NCBI GenBank assembly: GCA_016933315.1
Contig: JAFGBE010000162.1
Location: forward strand, 1-15,709
Reading direction: 5' to 3'
DNA: 15,709 nucleotides
Source of the DNA: Candidatus Auribacterota bacterium
GTDB lineage: Bacteria > Auribacterota > UBA6266
Below, piece after piece: positions 1 through 7,488 of this stretch. A program made the position numbers and the translations under genes. A model generated the notes under the pieces. The model had not been told where the DNA came from. It made no database searches and saw nothing but the letters and a program-made list of their open reading frames with translations. Position 1 is the first letter of the stretch; every line of letters begins with the position of its first letter.

Positions 1-99
1 AAATTCGCTGCGGCGAAAGTGATTGAAGGACTTATAAAATTAAGGAAAGTGGAAGAAAAAAGATTTGAGAATAAAGTATATTATGTTCTTAAGCCCTGA
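1..99 (+). CDS. C-terminal end of an unidentified protein (partial)
   Basis: An open frame enters from the left edge and ends at a TGA at 97-99, leaving 32 residues. The piece is lysine and glutamate rich. It ends with a short hydrophobic strand (VYYVLKP) preceded by a charged segment with the look of a winged-helix wing (leucine-rich helix, basic turn, then a beta strand at the C-terminus). That resemblance is weak and I assign no function. Codon use matches the downstream genes. It is separated from the next gene by an intergenic region carrying its own promoter, so it probably belongs to a different transcription unit. It could equally be the tail of an unrelated protein, because too little is visible to decide. 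Confidence 0.55.
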   Translation, partial: KFAAAKVIEGLIKLRKVEEKRFENKVYYVLKP

Positions 100-152
100 T
101 TCTGCAATACAACCTTTTTCACGTCGATAAATAATATTTTTCCCGTAATTTC

Positions 153-181
153 TTGACACCGAAAGAGCAAGGTGTTAGTAT
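153..181 (+). promoter_or_regulatory. Sigma70-type promoter for the cvpA-like gene
   Basis: A perfect -35 hexamer TTGACA (153-158) is followed after 17 bp by TAGTAT (176-181), which matches the TATAAT consensus at five of six positions. Transcription would start near 188, giving a leader of about 70 nt before the ATG at 258. The predicted start site lies upstream of the alternative ATG at 207 as well, so the promoter does not by itself choose between the two starts. Confidence 0.7.
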
Positions 182-257
182 CCGTCGAAATTAAAATTAT
201 TCTTCAATGTCTTTCCGAAAAAAGCTTAAAAAATCATATTGGTGCGGAGTAAAAACC

Positions 258-836
258 ATGTTTTTTAACTGGCTTGATATAATTTTACTTATAATAATTT
301 TGCACGGCGCAAAGAAGGGCATGCAAAAAGGTTTTTCCGCCGGAATCATCTCGCTCATCGGTTTTGTTTCGGCCGGTATCCTGGCGCTGCATTTCTATAA
401 GGATGTCGGCGGAAGGATAGACAATATGATACCTATAGGAGAAAGGCTTTCCGGCTTTGTCGCTTTCGGGGCCATATGCACCCTGATAATTTTTATCAGT
501 ATCCTAATACAAAAATTCTTCCATTCGGTTCTCCAGATGCGGTTTGTGGATAACTTTGAGAAATACGGGGGAGCGGTGGTGGGATGTCTGAAAAGGGCAT
601 TGATGATGGGAATTGTTTTTTACGGCTGCCTGTTTGTCGGAACGTTTACGGAAGTGCCTCCTGCTGTTGTGGAAAGCGGCGAACATTCCGTGATAGCAGG
701 CGTAATATTCAATATCTTTAACGGAGCTTACAGGACAAGCGTCGCAATTACCGGTTCGGAGGACAACCTGGCTGAACAGGAAATCATCAGCAGGAACCAC
801 AACAGCCCGGGTTACGGAAAGAGGAAAAAATCATAA
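258..836 (+). CDS. cvpA: CvpA-family integral membrane protein
   Basis: A 192-residue membrane protein of the CvpA (colicin V production) family; E. coli CvpA is about 160 residues. It sits in the inner membrane, and its biochemical role is not settled in any organism. The N-terminus NWLDIILLIIILHGAKKG is typical of the family: a first membrane helix followed by a glycine and basic segment. Further hydrophobic segments lie at about 27-46, 66-86 and 104-130, giving four predicted helices. The tail from about 165 is polar and ends in a basic cluster. I chose the ATG at 258 because GGAG at 246-249 lies 8 nt upstream and the protein then starts where the family starts. An in-frame ATG at 207 lacks a ribosome binding site and would add 17 basic residues. 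The gene has its own promoter and ends 125 bp before rplM. Confidence 0.85.
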   Translation: MFFNWLDIILLIIILHGAKKGMQKGFSAGIISLIGFVSAGILALHFYKDVGGRIDNMIPIGERLSGFVAFGAICTLIIFISILIQKFFHSVLQMRFVDNFEKYGGAVVGCLKRALMMGIVFYGCLFVGTFTEVPPAVVESGEHSVIAGVIFNIFNGAYRTSVAITGSEDNLAEQEIISRNHNSPGYGKRKKS

Positions 837-882
837 AGAAAAACCGTACCTCAGGCCGCGTTAAAACAGATAAAATTTAGTG

Positions 883-911
883 TTGACATGATATTATGCG
901 TATGTTAAATT
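883..911 (+). promoter_or_regulatory. Sigma70-type promoter for rplM-rpsI
   Basis: TTGACA (883-888) is followed after 17 bp by TAAATT (906-911), with an extended -10 TG at 903-904. The -10 hexamer matches only four of six consensus positions; TTAAAT (905-910, 16-bp spacer) is an equally good reading. Transcription would begin near 918, about 44 nt before the rplM ATG. The promoter is embedded in a short direct repeat described separately. Confidence 0.65.
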
Positions 912-917
912 ATGCGT
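893..917 (+). repeat. 9-bp direct repeat flanking the rplM -10 element
   Basis: ATTATGCGT occurs exactly at 893-901 and again at 909-917, a 16-bp period, with the -10 hexamer lying between and partly within the copies. The repeat is exact and visible directly. Its position suggests a possible operator or a small tandem duplication, but no known regulator site is recognised. Confidence 0.5.
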
Positions 918-961
918 CTGTTTTTTAAGTTGAGAGAATTATTATTGCGGAACGGGATATT

Positions 962-1390
962 ATGAAAAAGAAAAGCAAGGAAAGCAGCAAGAAGTGGTAC
1001 CTGGTAAATGCGGAAGGGCAGGTCCTGGGAAGAATGGCTACCAGGATAGCCGATATACTGAGGGGGAAGGATAAGCCCACTTTTGAGCCCCATGCCGATA
1101 CAGGTGCTTTTGTTGTGGTAATCAATGCCGAGAAAATCAAGCTGACCGGCAGGAAGAAAGAGCAGAAAGTCTATATTTCGAAGAGCGAATATCAGGGCGG
1201 GCAGAAAATCGTACCGTTTAGAAAAGTTATGGAAAAGAAACCGGAAACGGTTATTCTCCATGCGGTTAAAGGCATGCTGCCGAAGAACAAACTGAGCAGC
1301 GCTATTATAAAAAAGCTTAAGGTGTACGCCGGCTGTGAACATCCTCACGCAGCCCAGCAGCCGGAAAATCTGAATCTAGGAGTTAAATAG
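962..1390 (+). CDS. rplM: Large ribosomal subunit protein uL13
   Basis: A 142-residue ribosomal protein L13, the usual bacterial length, an early-assembling 23S rRNA-binding protein of the 50S subunit. Recognisable blocks are the N-terminal WYLVNAEGQVLGRMAT, the GKDKPTFEPHADTGAFVVVINAEKI core, and the C-terminal signature around HAVKGMLPKNKLS followed by LKVYAGCEHPHAAQQP. The ATG at 962 has only a weak purine stretch (GGAACGGGA, about 949-957) as ribosome binding site, but the protein begins as expected for the family. It is followed after 3 bp by rpsI, the conserved L13-S9 pair found in most bacteria. The two share the promoter at 883-911 and the terminator at 1800-1831. In E. coli this pair is a known co-regulated unit; here the short leader of about 44 nt shows no obvious structure. 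Confidence 0.97.
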   Translation: MKKKSKESSKKWYLVNAEGQVLGRMATRIADILRGKDKPTFEPHADTGAFVVVINAEKIKLTGRKKEQKVYISKSEYQGGQKIVPFRKVMEKKPETVILHAVKGMLPKNKLSSAIIKKLKVYAGCEHPHAAQQPENLNLGVK

Positions 1391-1393
1391 GCG

Positions 1394-1783
1394 ATGATTG
1401 AAGAATATAGAGCTATAGGAAGGCGGAAGACCTCTGTTGCCCAGGTGCGCATGATGCTGGGAAAGGGGAAGGTTGAGGTTAACGAGAAACCTTTAAAGAC
1501 GTATTTTAATATGGAAAATTTAATCAGGCTTGTCGAGAGGCCTTTATTGGATACAAATAATATGGGGAAATATGATGTAATAGTAAGAGTTAAAGGCGGC
1601 GGAGTTGCGGGCCAGGCCGGGGCTATCAGACATGGTATAGCCAGGGCTCTTGTCAGGGCGGACATTAATCTCAGGGGCCGCCTGAAAGAAGAAGGTCATC
1701 TTACAAGGGACGACCGAAAGAAGGAAAGAAAAAAATACGGCCGGGCCGGCGCAAGGAAGAGGTTCCAGTTCTCAAAACGTTAA
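1394..1783 (+). CDS. rpsI: Small ribosomal subunit protein uS9
   Basis: A 129-residue ribosomal protein S9 of the 30S subunit. The N-terminal AIGRRKTSVAQVRM block, the S9 signature around GGGVAGQAGAIRHGIARALV, and the basic tail ending in FQFSKR are all present. In known structures the final Ser-Lys-Arg reaches the P-site tRNA anticodon loop. The ATG at 1394 is preceded by AGGAG at 1378-1382, inside the end of rplM, with a slightly long 11-nt spacing. The gene is co-transcribed with rplM (3-bp gap) and ends 16 bp before a strong intrinsic terminator, so it closes the ribosomal unit. Nothing is unusual in length or motifs. Confidence 0.97.
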   Translation: MIEEYRAIGRRKTSVAQVRMMLGKGKVEVNEKPLKTYFNMENLIRLVERPLLDTNNMGKYDVIVRVKGGGVAGQAGAIRHGIARALVRADINLRGRLKEEGHLTRDDRKKERKKYGRAGARKRFQFSKR

Positions 1784-1799
1784 TATTATGTGCTTATCA

Positions 1800-1831
1800 G
1801 GGCAGAGGACTTACCTCTGCCCTTTTTTTTT
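1800..1831 (+). terminator. Intrinsic terminator after rpsI
   Basis: A perfect 9-bp stem, GGGCAGAGG (1800-1808) with CCTCTGCCC (1814-1822), encloses the 5-nt loop ACTTA and is followed by nine T residues (1823-1831). An A-T pair (1799/1823) can extend the stem. This is a textbook Rho-independent terminator and separates the ribosomal operon from the arginine promoter. Confidence 0.96.
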
Positions 1832-1865
1832 ATCCATTGTTTATAAAACTTTACATTAGAAACGT

Positions 1866-1894
1866 TTGACACTTTTGTTGCAGTAAAATATAAT
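1866..1894 (+). promoter_or_regulatory. Perfect-consensus sigma70 promoter of the arg-lys-dap run
   Basis: TTGACA (1866-1871), a 17-bp spacer and TATAAT (1889-1894) match the bacterial housekeeping consensus at all twelve positions. Transcription would begin near 1901, leaving a 38-nt leader that is too short for an attenuator or riboswitch. AAAGGAG at 1926-1932 is the ribosome binding site of argC, 6 nt before its ATG. ATTTTAAA occurs at 1902-1909 and 1921-1928 in the leader. I see no clear arginine-repressor box. Confidence 0.88.
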
Positions 1895-1938
1895 CGAATA
1901 CATTTTAAACACATTAAGGTATTTTAAAGGAGACAGTT

Positions 1939-2961
1939 ATGGTTAAGGCTTCGATAGTAGGGGCTACGGGGTATACGGGTGAGGAGATAGTAAAGATCCT
2001 CACGAGGCATAAAGGCGCAAAAATCGTGTCTTTGACCGCCAAGATAGAGCAGGAAGTATTTATTGACGATGAATTTCCCGAGTTAAAGCACGTCGCCCAT
2101 ATTAAGTGCTATCCTTTTGAAAAGGAAGCCGCTGCCGCGGACGCCGATGTCGTTTTCCTGGCGCTTCCCCATACGATAAGCATGAAATTTGCGCCTTTTT
2201 TCCTGGAACAGGGCAAAAAGGTTATAGACCTGAGCGCAGATTACAGGCTTAAAAAACCCGGCGATTATGAAAAGTGGTACGGCTGTAAACATGCCGATGA
2301 AGGGAATATTCAGAAAGCCGTTTACGGGTTACCGGAATTGTATGAGAAAGAGATTAAGGCTGCGGCGCTTATTGCCAATCCCGGCTGTTATCCGACAAGC
2401 GTGATCCTGGGTCTGGCGCCGCTGCTGAAAAGCAATCTCAGCGGCTCTGATAATTTCATAGTCGATTCCAAGACCGGGATTATGGGGGCCGGCAGGAAGG
2501 CCACCCTCAGTTTCCATTTTCCGGAATGTGACGGGAGCGTTTGGGCCTATAAAATAGGGCAACACCAGCACACCCCGGAAATGGTCCAGGAATTGGCCAG
2601 GATTTCGGGCAGGAAAACAAATGTCCTTTTTACGCCTCATGTTGTTCCTTCATCCCGGGGGATTTTAAGCACCATATATGCTGATGTCGGAAAGGGAATA
2701 AAACTGAAAGAAGTAGTTGATATATATACGGACTTTTATGAGAAAAGTCCCTTTGTAAGGGTTTATCCGGAGAAGAAACTTCCCCGCACGAAAGATATCA
2801 GCGCGAATAATTTCTGTGACATAGGGTTTGGTTATAATGCCGAATCGGGGAAGCTGGTAATCGTATCCACAGTGGATAACCTGCTTAAAGGGGCAGCCGG
2901 TCAGGCCGTGCAGAATATGAACATTATGTTTGGCTTTGACCAGAAAGAAGGATTAATTTAA
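1939..2961 (+). CDS. argC: N-acetyl-gamma-glutamyl-phosphate reductase
   Basis: A 340-residue ArgC, the NADPH-dependent enzyme that reduces N-acetylglutamyl phosphate to the semialdehyde, third step of ornithine synthesis in the cytoplasm. The Rossmann start is GATGYTGEE (residues 8-16). The catalytic cysteine is C150 in NPGCYPTS. The later segment KIGQHQHTPE (205-214) and FTPHVVPSSRGI (231-242) match the family's histidine-containing substrate region. The glycine-rich loop after the catalytic domain start reads SKTGIMGAGR (177-186), whereas the common form is KSGVSGAGR, so T179 and M182 replace two serines; I regard this as lineage variation. The ATG at 1939 has AAAGGAG 6 nt upstream and follows a perfect promoter. 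It is the first gene of the run and its stop overlaps the argJ start by one base (TAATG). Confidence 0.96.
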   Translation: MVKASIVGATGYTGEEIVKILTRHKGAKIVSLTAKIEQEVFIDDEFPELKHVAHIKCYPFEKEAAAADADVVFLALPHTISMKFAPFFLEQGKKVIDLSADYRLKKPGDYEKWYGCKHADEGNIQKAVYGLPELYEKEIKAAALIANPGCYPTSVILGLAPLLKSNLSGSDNFIVDSKTGIMGAGRKATLSFHFPECDGSVWAYKIGQHQHTPEMVQELARISGRKTNVLFTPHVVPSSRGILSTIYADVGKGIKLKEVVDIYTDFYEKSPFVRVYPEKKLPRTKDISANNFCDIGFGYNAESGKLVIVSTVDNLLKGAAGQAVQNMNIMFGFDQKEGLI

Positions 2962-4169
2962 TGAGTGAGTCTTTTATCAGGAATATACCCCAGGGGAGTA
3001 TAACCACTCCCAAGGGGTTCAAAGCTGCCGGCGGACATTGCGGCATTAAGAGGAGCGGCAAAAAAGATCTGGCCATAATATATTCCGATGCGGAAGAGAC
3101 TATTGCAAAGGGCTTGTTCACTACGAATACCCTTCCCGCGGCTCCTGTATTGTTGTCCAGGCTGCGCCTCAGGAACGGCAGGCTGAGGGCGGTTGTCATC
3201 AACAGCGGGGTTGCCAATGCCTGTACAGGGCAGCAGGGATATAAAAATGCCGATGAAGTGACCGAAGAGGTCGCTAATATTCTCGGTTTGAAAAAAAATA
3301 TGGTCGCGATGTGTTCTACAGGCAAGATAGGGGTTCCTCTTCCGGTTGAAACGATAAAAAGAGGATTAAAATATCTTTCAAAGAAAATATCCTCTGAAGG
3401 CGGCCACTATGCGGCTGAAGCGATAATGACTACCGATACAAGGGAAAAACAACTGGCTTATGAATTGACCTTAAACAGCGGCAAAGTAAGGATCGGGGCC
3501 ATGGCGAAAGGCGCCGGCATGATAAATCCGAATATGGCTACTATGCTTGCTTTGATTACCACCGATGCGAGAATAACTGCCGTCCAGATGAAAAAGATTC
3601 TGACGGACGCCGTTGAAATGTCCTTTAACAAAATCAATATAGACGGCGATATGAGCACGAATGATTCTGTTATTGCCATGGCTAACGGGCTTTCGGAAGT
3701 CGAAGTCAGGCCGAATTCCGCCGATGAAAAAATGTTCAGAGAGGCTTTTAACAAGATATGCCTGGCGCTTGCGGAGATGATAGTCAGGGACGGGGAAGGG
3801 GCTACAAAATTCGTTAAAATCAAGGTAACCGGGGCAAAAACCAGGAAAGATGCGTCGCTTGCGGCCAGGGCCGTATCAAATTCCATCCTGTTCAAGGTGG
3901 CCCTGTACGGGCAGAATCCGAACTGGGGCAGGCTTATGGATGCGCTGGGTTATTCGGGCGCCTCTATATCCGCGGATAAAATAAGCGTTAAATTCGGGGA
4001 TATCGAAGCTGTTAAGGGAGGCGTTGCAGTAGATGATTCCGAGCATTTGCTGAAAACGTATATGAAACAGAGGGAAGTCGATATTTTGATAGACCTTTCC
4101 CTGGGCAGCTGTCAGGAAGAAATTCTGACATGTGATATAGGCAGAAGGTATATAGAAATCAATATTTAG
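2961..4169 (+). CDS. argJ: Glutamate N-acetyltransferase / amino-acid acetyltransferase
   Basis: A 402-residue ArgJ, which moves the acetyl group from N-acetylornithine to glutamate and so makes the arginine pathway cyclic. Members of the family self-cleave before a threonine that becomes the nucleophile of the beta subunit; here the site is A193-T194 in NPNMATMLALITTDA. The oxyanion-hole region is visible as MCSTGKIGVPLP (117-128), and another conserved block is INSGVANACTG (80-90). Some ArgJ enzymes also make N-acetylglutamate from acetyl-CoA. No argA or argE lies in this window, which fits a bifunctional enzyme, but sequence alone cannot prove it. The ATG overlaps the argC stop by one base, and AAGGA at 2948-2952 is its ribosome binding site. 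The C-terminus ends a few residues after the DIGRRYIEINI block, slightly shorter than many homologues. Confidence 0.96.
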   Translation: MSESFIRNIPQGSITTPKGFKAAGGHCGIKRSGKKDLAIIYSDAEETIAKGLFTTNTLPAAPVLLSRLRLRNGRLRAVVINSGVANACTGQQGYKNADEVTEEVANILGLKKNMVAMCSTGKIGVPLPVETIKRGLKYLSKKISSEGGHYAAEAIMTTDTREKQLAYELTLNSGKVRIGAMAKGAGMINPNMATMLALITTDARITAVQMKKILTDAVEMSFNKINIDGDMSTNDSVIAMANGLSEVEVRPNSADEKMFREAFNKICLALAEMIVRDGEGATKFVKIKVTGAKTRKDASLAARAVSNSILFKVALYGQNPNWGRLMDALGYSGASISADKISVKFGDIEAVKGGVAVDDSEHLLKTYMKQREVDILIDLSLGSCQEEILTCDIGRRYIEINI

Positions 4170-4172
4170 GAG
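4166..4172 (+). promoter_or_regulatory. Ribosome binding site that fixes the argB TTG start
   Basis: TTAGGAG at 4166-4172 overlaps the argJ stop codon (TAG 4167-4169) and is followed by a T8 tract (4173-4180) ending in the TTG start at 4179-4181, a 6-nt spacing. No ATG or GTG gives a protein starting at the family's usual N-terminus, so TTG is the best start. Confidence 0.8.
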
Positions 4173-4178
4173 TTTTTT

Positions 4179-5060
4179 TTGGAAAAAGCTATTTCAAAAG
4201 CGGCTGTTCTTATAGAAGCGATGCCCTACATCCAGCGCTTCAGGGACAAGGTTGTTGTCATAAAATTCGGCGGGAATGCCATGTCCGATAAAGCCATAAA
4301 CGACAATGTGTTGAGGGATATTGTTTTTATGGAGCTTGTCGGAATGAAGCCTGTCCTGGTGCATGGGGGCGGCAGCGCAATATCGGAAGAGATGAAAAAG
4401 GCCGGGAAGGAGCCGGTCTTTTCCAACGGGCTCAGGGTTACGGACATTGAAACTATCAGAATCGTGGAAAAAACATTGTTCGGCTCGGTGAACAGGGAGC
4501 TGGTTAATTCAGTAAAAAAATTCGGAGGCCGGGCAAAACCGGTTTCGGGAAACAGGGACAGGATAGTAAACGCCGCAAAAAAAAGGTTTTTCGACCCCGA
4601 AAATCCGGATAAGGAAATAGATTTAGGCTATGTGGGCGAGGTGAAAAAGGTAAACCCCGCGAAGATCATAAAGATCTGCGACGCGGGCGTTATTCCTGTC
4701 ATCGCGCCTCTTGGATACGGGAAGAAAGGGGAAATCTTCAACATAAATGCCGACCATGCCGCGGCGGAAATTGCGGCGGCGCTCAAGGCGGAAAAACTTG
4801 TGTTTTTGACAAATGTGAAAGGCATAATGGTTAACAGGGGCGAAGAAGAATACCTGATCCCTTCCATTAATGTGAGGGAGATAGAAAAGTTGAAAAAGAG
4901 CAAAGTCATAACAGGCGGGATGCTGCCCAAGGTGGATTCCTGTATTCATGCCGTAAAAGAGGGGGTCCATAAGACGCATATAATAGACGTTAAAATCCAG
5001 CATTCCCTTTTGCTTGAAATTTTTACCGACAAAGGAATAGGAACTGAAATCATCATATGA
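4179..5060 (+). CDS. argB: Acetylglutamate kinase
   Basis: A 293-residue amino-acid kinase that phosphorylates N-acetylglutamate, the second step of ornithine synthesis. Key motifs are the phosphate-binding VVVIKFGGNAM with K29, the substrate loop HGGGSAIS (62-69), NINADHAAAEIA with D192, and TGGMLPKV with K251. A long N-terminal helix precedes the kinase core (residues 2-22, containing ISKAAVLIEAMPYIQRF). In the family this helix is the mark of hexameric, arginine-inhibited enzymes and is absent from the arginine-insensitive E. coli type, so feedback inhibition by arginine is inferred. The start is TTG, supported by AGGAG 6 nt upstream. An A8 tract at 4577-4584 keeps frame through AKKR. It lies 9 bp after argJ and 8 bp before argD. 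Confidence 0.96.
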   Translation: MEKAISKAAVLIEAMPYIQRFRDKVVVIKFGGNAMSDKAINDNVLRDIVFMELVGMKPVLVHGGGSAISEEMKKAGKEPVFSNGLRVTDIETIRIVEKTLFGSVNRELVNSVKKFGGRAKPVSGNRDRIVNAAKKRFFDPENPDKEIDLGYVGEVKKVNPAKIIKICDAGVIPVIAPLGYGKKGEIFNINADHAAAEIAAALKAEKLVFLTNVKGIMVNRGEEEYLIPSINVREIEKLKKSKVITGGMLPKVDSCIHAVKEGVHKTHIIDVKIQHSLLLEIFTDKGIGTEIII

Positions 5061-5068
5061 GGTGACGG

Positions 5069-6259
5069 ATGCAGAATTCAGCTGAGAATATTATTGAGCT
5101 TTACAATACGTATGTTATGAAGACATATGCGTGGAACCCTATTGTCATCGTTAAAGGCAAAGGTTCGTGGGTCTGGGATATAAACGGCAGGAAGTACCTT
5201 GATTTTTTCCCGGGTTGGGCTGTCAGCGGGCTGGGGCACTGTAATGCGGAGGTGGCCAGGGCCATCAGGAAACAGGCGTCCACACTTATCCATATGCCCA
5301 ATAACTTTATGACGGAACTTCAGCCGCTGCTGGCGAAGAAGATAATAGAAAATTCCTTCAGGGGGAAATGTTTTTTCTGTAACAGCGGCGCTGAAGCCAA
5401 TGAAACCGCTTTTAAAATTGCGAGGAAATACGGGAGCACGACGGGAAGGTATGAAATAATAACGATGAAAAAATCGTTTCACGGCCGGACTCTTGCGGCC
5501 GTGACGGCTACAGGCCAGGAAAAATACCATAAGGGTTTTGAACCGCTCGTTCCCGGCTTTAAATATGTAGAGTTCGGCAATAAGGACGAGCTGGCAAAGG
5601 CGGTTACCGGTAAAACGGTTGCGGTAATGCTTGAGCCCATACAGGGTGAGGGCGGAATCAATGTTTCCGGCAAGGATTATCTCATGTATGTAAAAGGCTT
5701 GTGCGATAAACATGATATGCTTTTGATATTGGACGAGATACAGACCGGTATGGGCAGGACCGGCAGGATGTTCGCTTACCAGCATTATGATGTTGAACCG
5801 GATGTTATGACCTTGGCTAAAACGCTTGGGGGAGGCATTCCCATAGGAGCTGCTGTTGCCGGCGGGAAAGCATGCGATGTCCTGGAACCGGGGAACCATG
5901 CGTCTACATTCGGAGGTAACCCGCTTGCCTGCGCGGCGGCGCTTGCTGTTTTTGAAGTCATAGGGAAAGAAGGTTTTCTCGACAAGACAGCCGAAAAGGG
6001 TAATTACCTGAGAAAAAAACTTGAAAGCCTGAAATCCAGGTACCCTTTCATCAGGGAAGTGAGGGGCATAGGATTGATGCTGGGAATGGAATTGAGTATT
6101 GATGGCGGCGGGATATTCAATGAATGCCTTAAGAAAAATCTTATAATAAATTGCACATCGGGTAATGTGTTAAGGTTTGTTCCGTCGATGACAGTTAAAA
6201 AGTCGGAAATTGATATGGCAATCGATATAACTGACGAAGTTTTGAAAAGCATATCTTAG
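5069..6259 (+). CDS. argD: Acetylornithine aminotransferase
   Basis: A 396-residue class III (fold type I) PLP aminotransferase, which converts N-acetylglutamate semialdehyde to N-acetylornithine. Visible motifs are CNSGAEANE (104-112) for cofactor phosphate binding, SFHGRT (136-141) where the aromatic residue stacks on PLP, LILDEIQTGMGRTG with D222 against the pyridine nitrogen, and the Schiff-base lysine K251 in TLAKTLGGGIPIG. The tail block RFVPSMTVKKSEID is typical of ArgD. Close relatives can also act on succinyl-diaminopimelate (DapC) or ornithine, but a dedicated DapL is encoded further down, so the arginine role is favoured. GAGGTGA at 5059-5065 overlaps the argB stop and serves as ribosome binding site. 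Only 20 bp separate it from argG, so no argF intervenes. Confidence 0.94.
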   Translation: MQNSAENIIELYNTYVMKTYAWNPIVIVKGKGSWVWDINGRKYLDFFPGWAVSGLGHCNAEVARAIRKQASTLIHMPNNFMTELQPLLAKKIIENSFRGKCFFCNSGAEANETAFKIARKYGSTTGRYEIITMKKSFHGRTLAAVTATGQEKYHKGFEPLVPGFKYVEFGNKDELAKAVTGKTVAVMLEPIQGEGGINVSGKDYLMYVKGLCDKHDMLLILDEIQTGMGRTGRMFAYQHYDVEPDVMTLAKTLGGGIPIGAAVAGGKACDVLEPGNHASTFGGNPLACAAALAVFEVIGKEGFLDKTAEKGNYLRKKLESLKSRYPFIREVRGIGLMLGMELSIDGGGIFNECLKKNLIINCTSGNVLRFVPSMTVKKSEIDMAIDITDEVLKSIS

Positions 6260-6279
6260 CTTGGGGATGGGAGTATCTT

Positions 6280-7488
6280 ATGGAAAAAGTCGTTCTTGCA
6301 TATTCCGGAGGGTTGGACACTTCGGTGATATTAAAATGGCTGAAAGAAGAAAAGGGTTATGAGGTTATCGCTTTTGCCGCTGAGCTGGGCCAGGGAAAAG
6401 AACTGGACCAGATTGAAAAAAAAGCAAAAGCCACAGGGGCTTCAAAGGTTTATGTGGAAGACCTTAAGGAGGAGTTTGCGCGCGATTATGTCTTTGAAAT
6501 GCTGAAAGCCAATGCCGTTTATGAAGATAAGTATTTATTGGGGACATCGATAGCCAGGCCGCTGATAGCGAAGAAGCAGGTTGAGATCGCTTTGGCTGAA
6601 AATGCTAAGGCGGTGTCTCACGGAGCTACGGGTAAAGGCAATGACCAGGTAAGGTTTGAGCTTACATATGCGGCGCTTGCGCCCGGACTTAAGGTAATTG
6701 CTCCGTGGAGGGAATGGGATTTCAAGTCAAGGACGGATTTGCTCGATTATGCGAAGAAGAAAAAAATCCCGGTTCCGGTGTCAAAGCAGAAACCTTATAG
6801 CTCCGACAGGAACCTCCTTCACATAAGTTTTGAGGGAGGCATACTGGAAGACCCCTGGATGGAGCCGCCGGAGGATATGTTTGTTATGAGCTGCAGCCCC
6901 GAAAGTGCGCCGGACAAGCCGGTCTATGTTGAAATCAGTTTTGAAAAAGGCGTTCCTGTGGCTGTTGACGGCAGGAAAATGAGCCCCGCAGTACTGCTGC
7001 AGCATATGAATGAAATGGGAGGCTCCAACGGCATAGGAAGGGTGGATATGGTCGAAAACAGGTATGTCGGGATGAAATCCAGGGGAGTCTATGAAACCCC
7101 GGGCGGGACAATACTTAGGGAAGCCCATATCGCCATGGAATCGATGACCCTTGACAGGGAGGTTCAGCATCTCAAAAACTCTCTTGCACTCAAATACGCC
7201 GAACTCGTGTATAATGGTTATTGGTTTTCCCCTGAGATGAGCCTACTGAGGAACACGGTTAATGAGACGCAGGAAAAAGTATCCGGAACAGTCAGGTTAA
7301 AGCTGTACAAGGGAAATTGTATCATTACCGGGAGGAAATCCGCATTTTCTCTTTACAGCGAGGATTTTGCCACTTTCGAGAAAGACAGCGTATACGACCA
7401 GAAGGACGCCGGCGGTTTTATAAAGATTAACGGATTGAGGATGAGGATTAAAAAAATTCTGGATGGGAAAAAACATGGAAAAAAATAA
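6280..7488 (+). CDS. argG: Argininosuccinate synthase
   Basis: A 402-residue ArgG, which joins citrulline and aspartate in an ATP-dependent reaction through a citrullyl-AMP intermediate. The N-type ATP pyrophosphatase loop is AYSGGLDTS (residues 7-15). The citrulline and aspartate binding block is SHGATGKGNDQVRFE (113-127), followed by APWREWDF. The length equals the usual bacterial short form. GGGAG at 6269-6273 lies 6 nt before the ATG at 6280. It follows argD by 20 bp and overlaps argH by 14 bp. The substrate citrulline would come from ornithine carbamoyltransferase, whose gene is not in this window. Confidence 0.97.
   Translation: MEKVVLAYSGGLDTSVILKWLKEEKGYEVIAFAAELGQGKELDQIEKKAKATGASKVYVEDLKEEFARDYVFEMLKANAVYEDKYLLGTSIARPLIAKKQVEIALAENAKAVSHGATGKGNDQVRFELTYAALAPGLKVIAPWREWDFKSRTDLLDYAKKKKIPVPVSKQKPYSSDRNLLHISFEGGILEDPWMEPPEDMFVMSCSPESAPDKPVYVEISFEKGVPVAVDGRKMSPAVLLQHMNEMGGSNGIGRVDMVENRYVGMKSRGVYETPGGTILREAHIAMESMTLDREVQHLKNSLALKYAELVYNGYWFSPEMSLLRNTVNETQEKVSGTVRLKLYKGNCIITGRKSAFSLYSEDFATFEKDSVYDQKDAGGFIKINGLRMRIKKILDGKKHGKK

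Noticed and set aside
207..257. N-terminal extension of the CvpA-like protein from the ATG at 207
   Set aside because: It has no ribosome binding site, and the family N-terminus begins at the ATG at 258, which has GGAG 8 nt upstream.
905..1348. A 147-codon minus-strand frame over rplM and its promoter
   Set aside because: It overlaps a certain ribosomal protein gene and has no family features or ribosome binding site.
1832..1938. ArgR operator or attenuator in the argC upstream region
   Set aside because: There is no convincing ARG-box palindrome and the leader of about 38 nt is too short for an attenuator. The ATTTTAAA pair is AT-rich and not diagnostic.
5078..5899. A 273-codon open frame on the minus strand opposite argD
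   Set aside because: It lies wholly inside a well-supported argD, its translation has no recognisable domain, and its composition is that of an antisense shadow.
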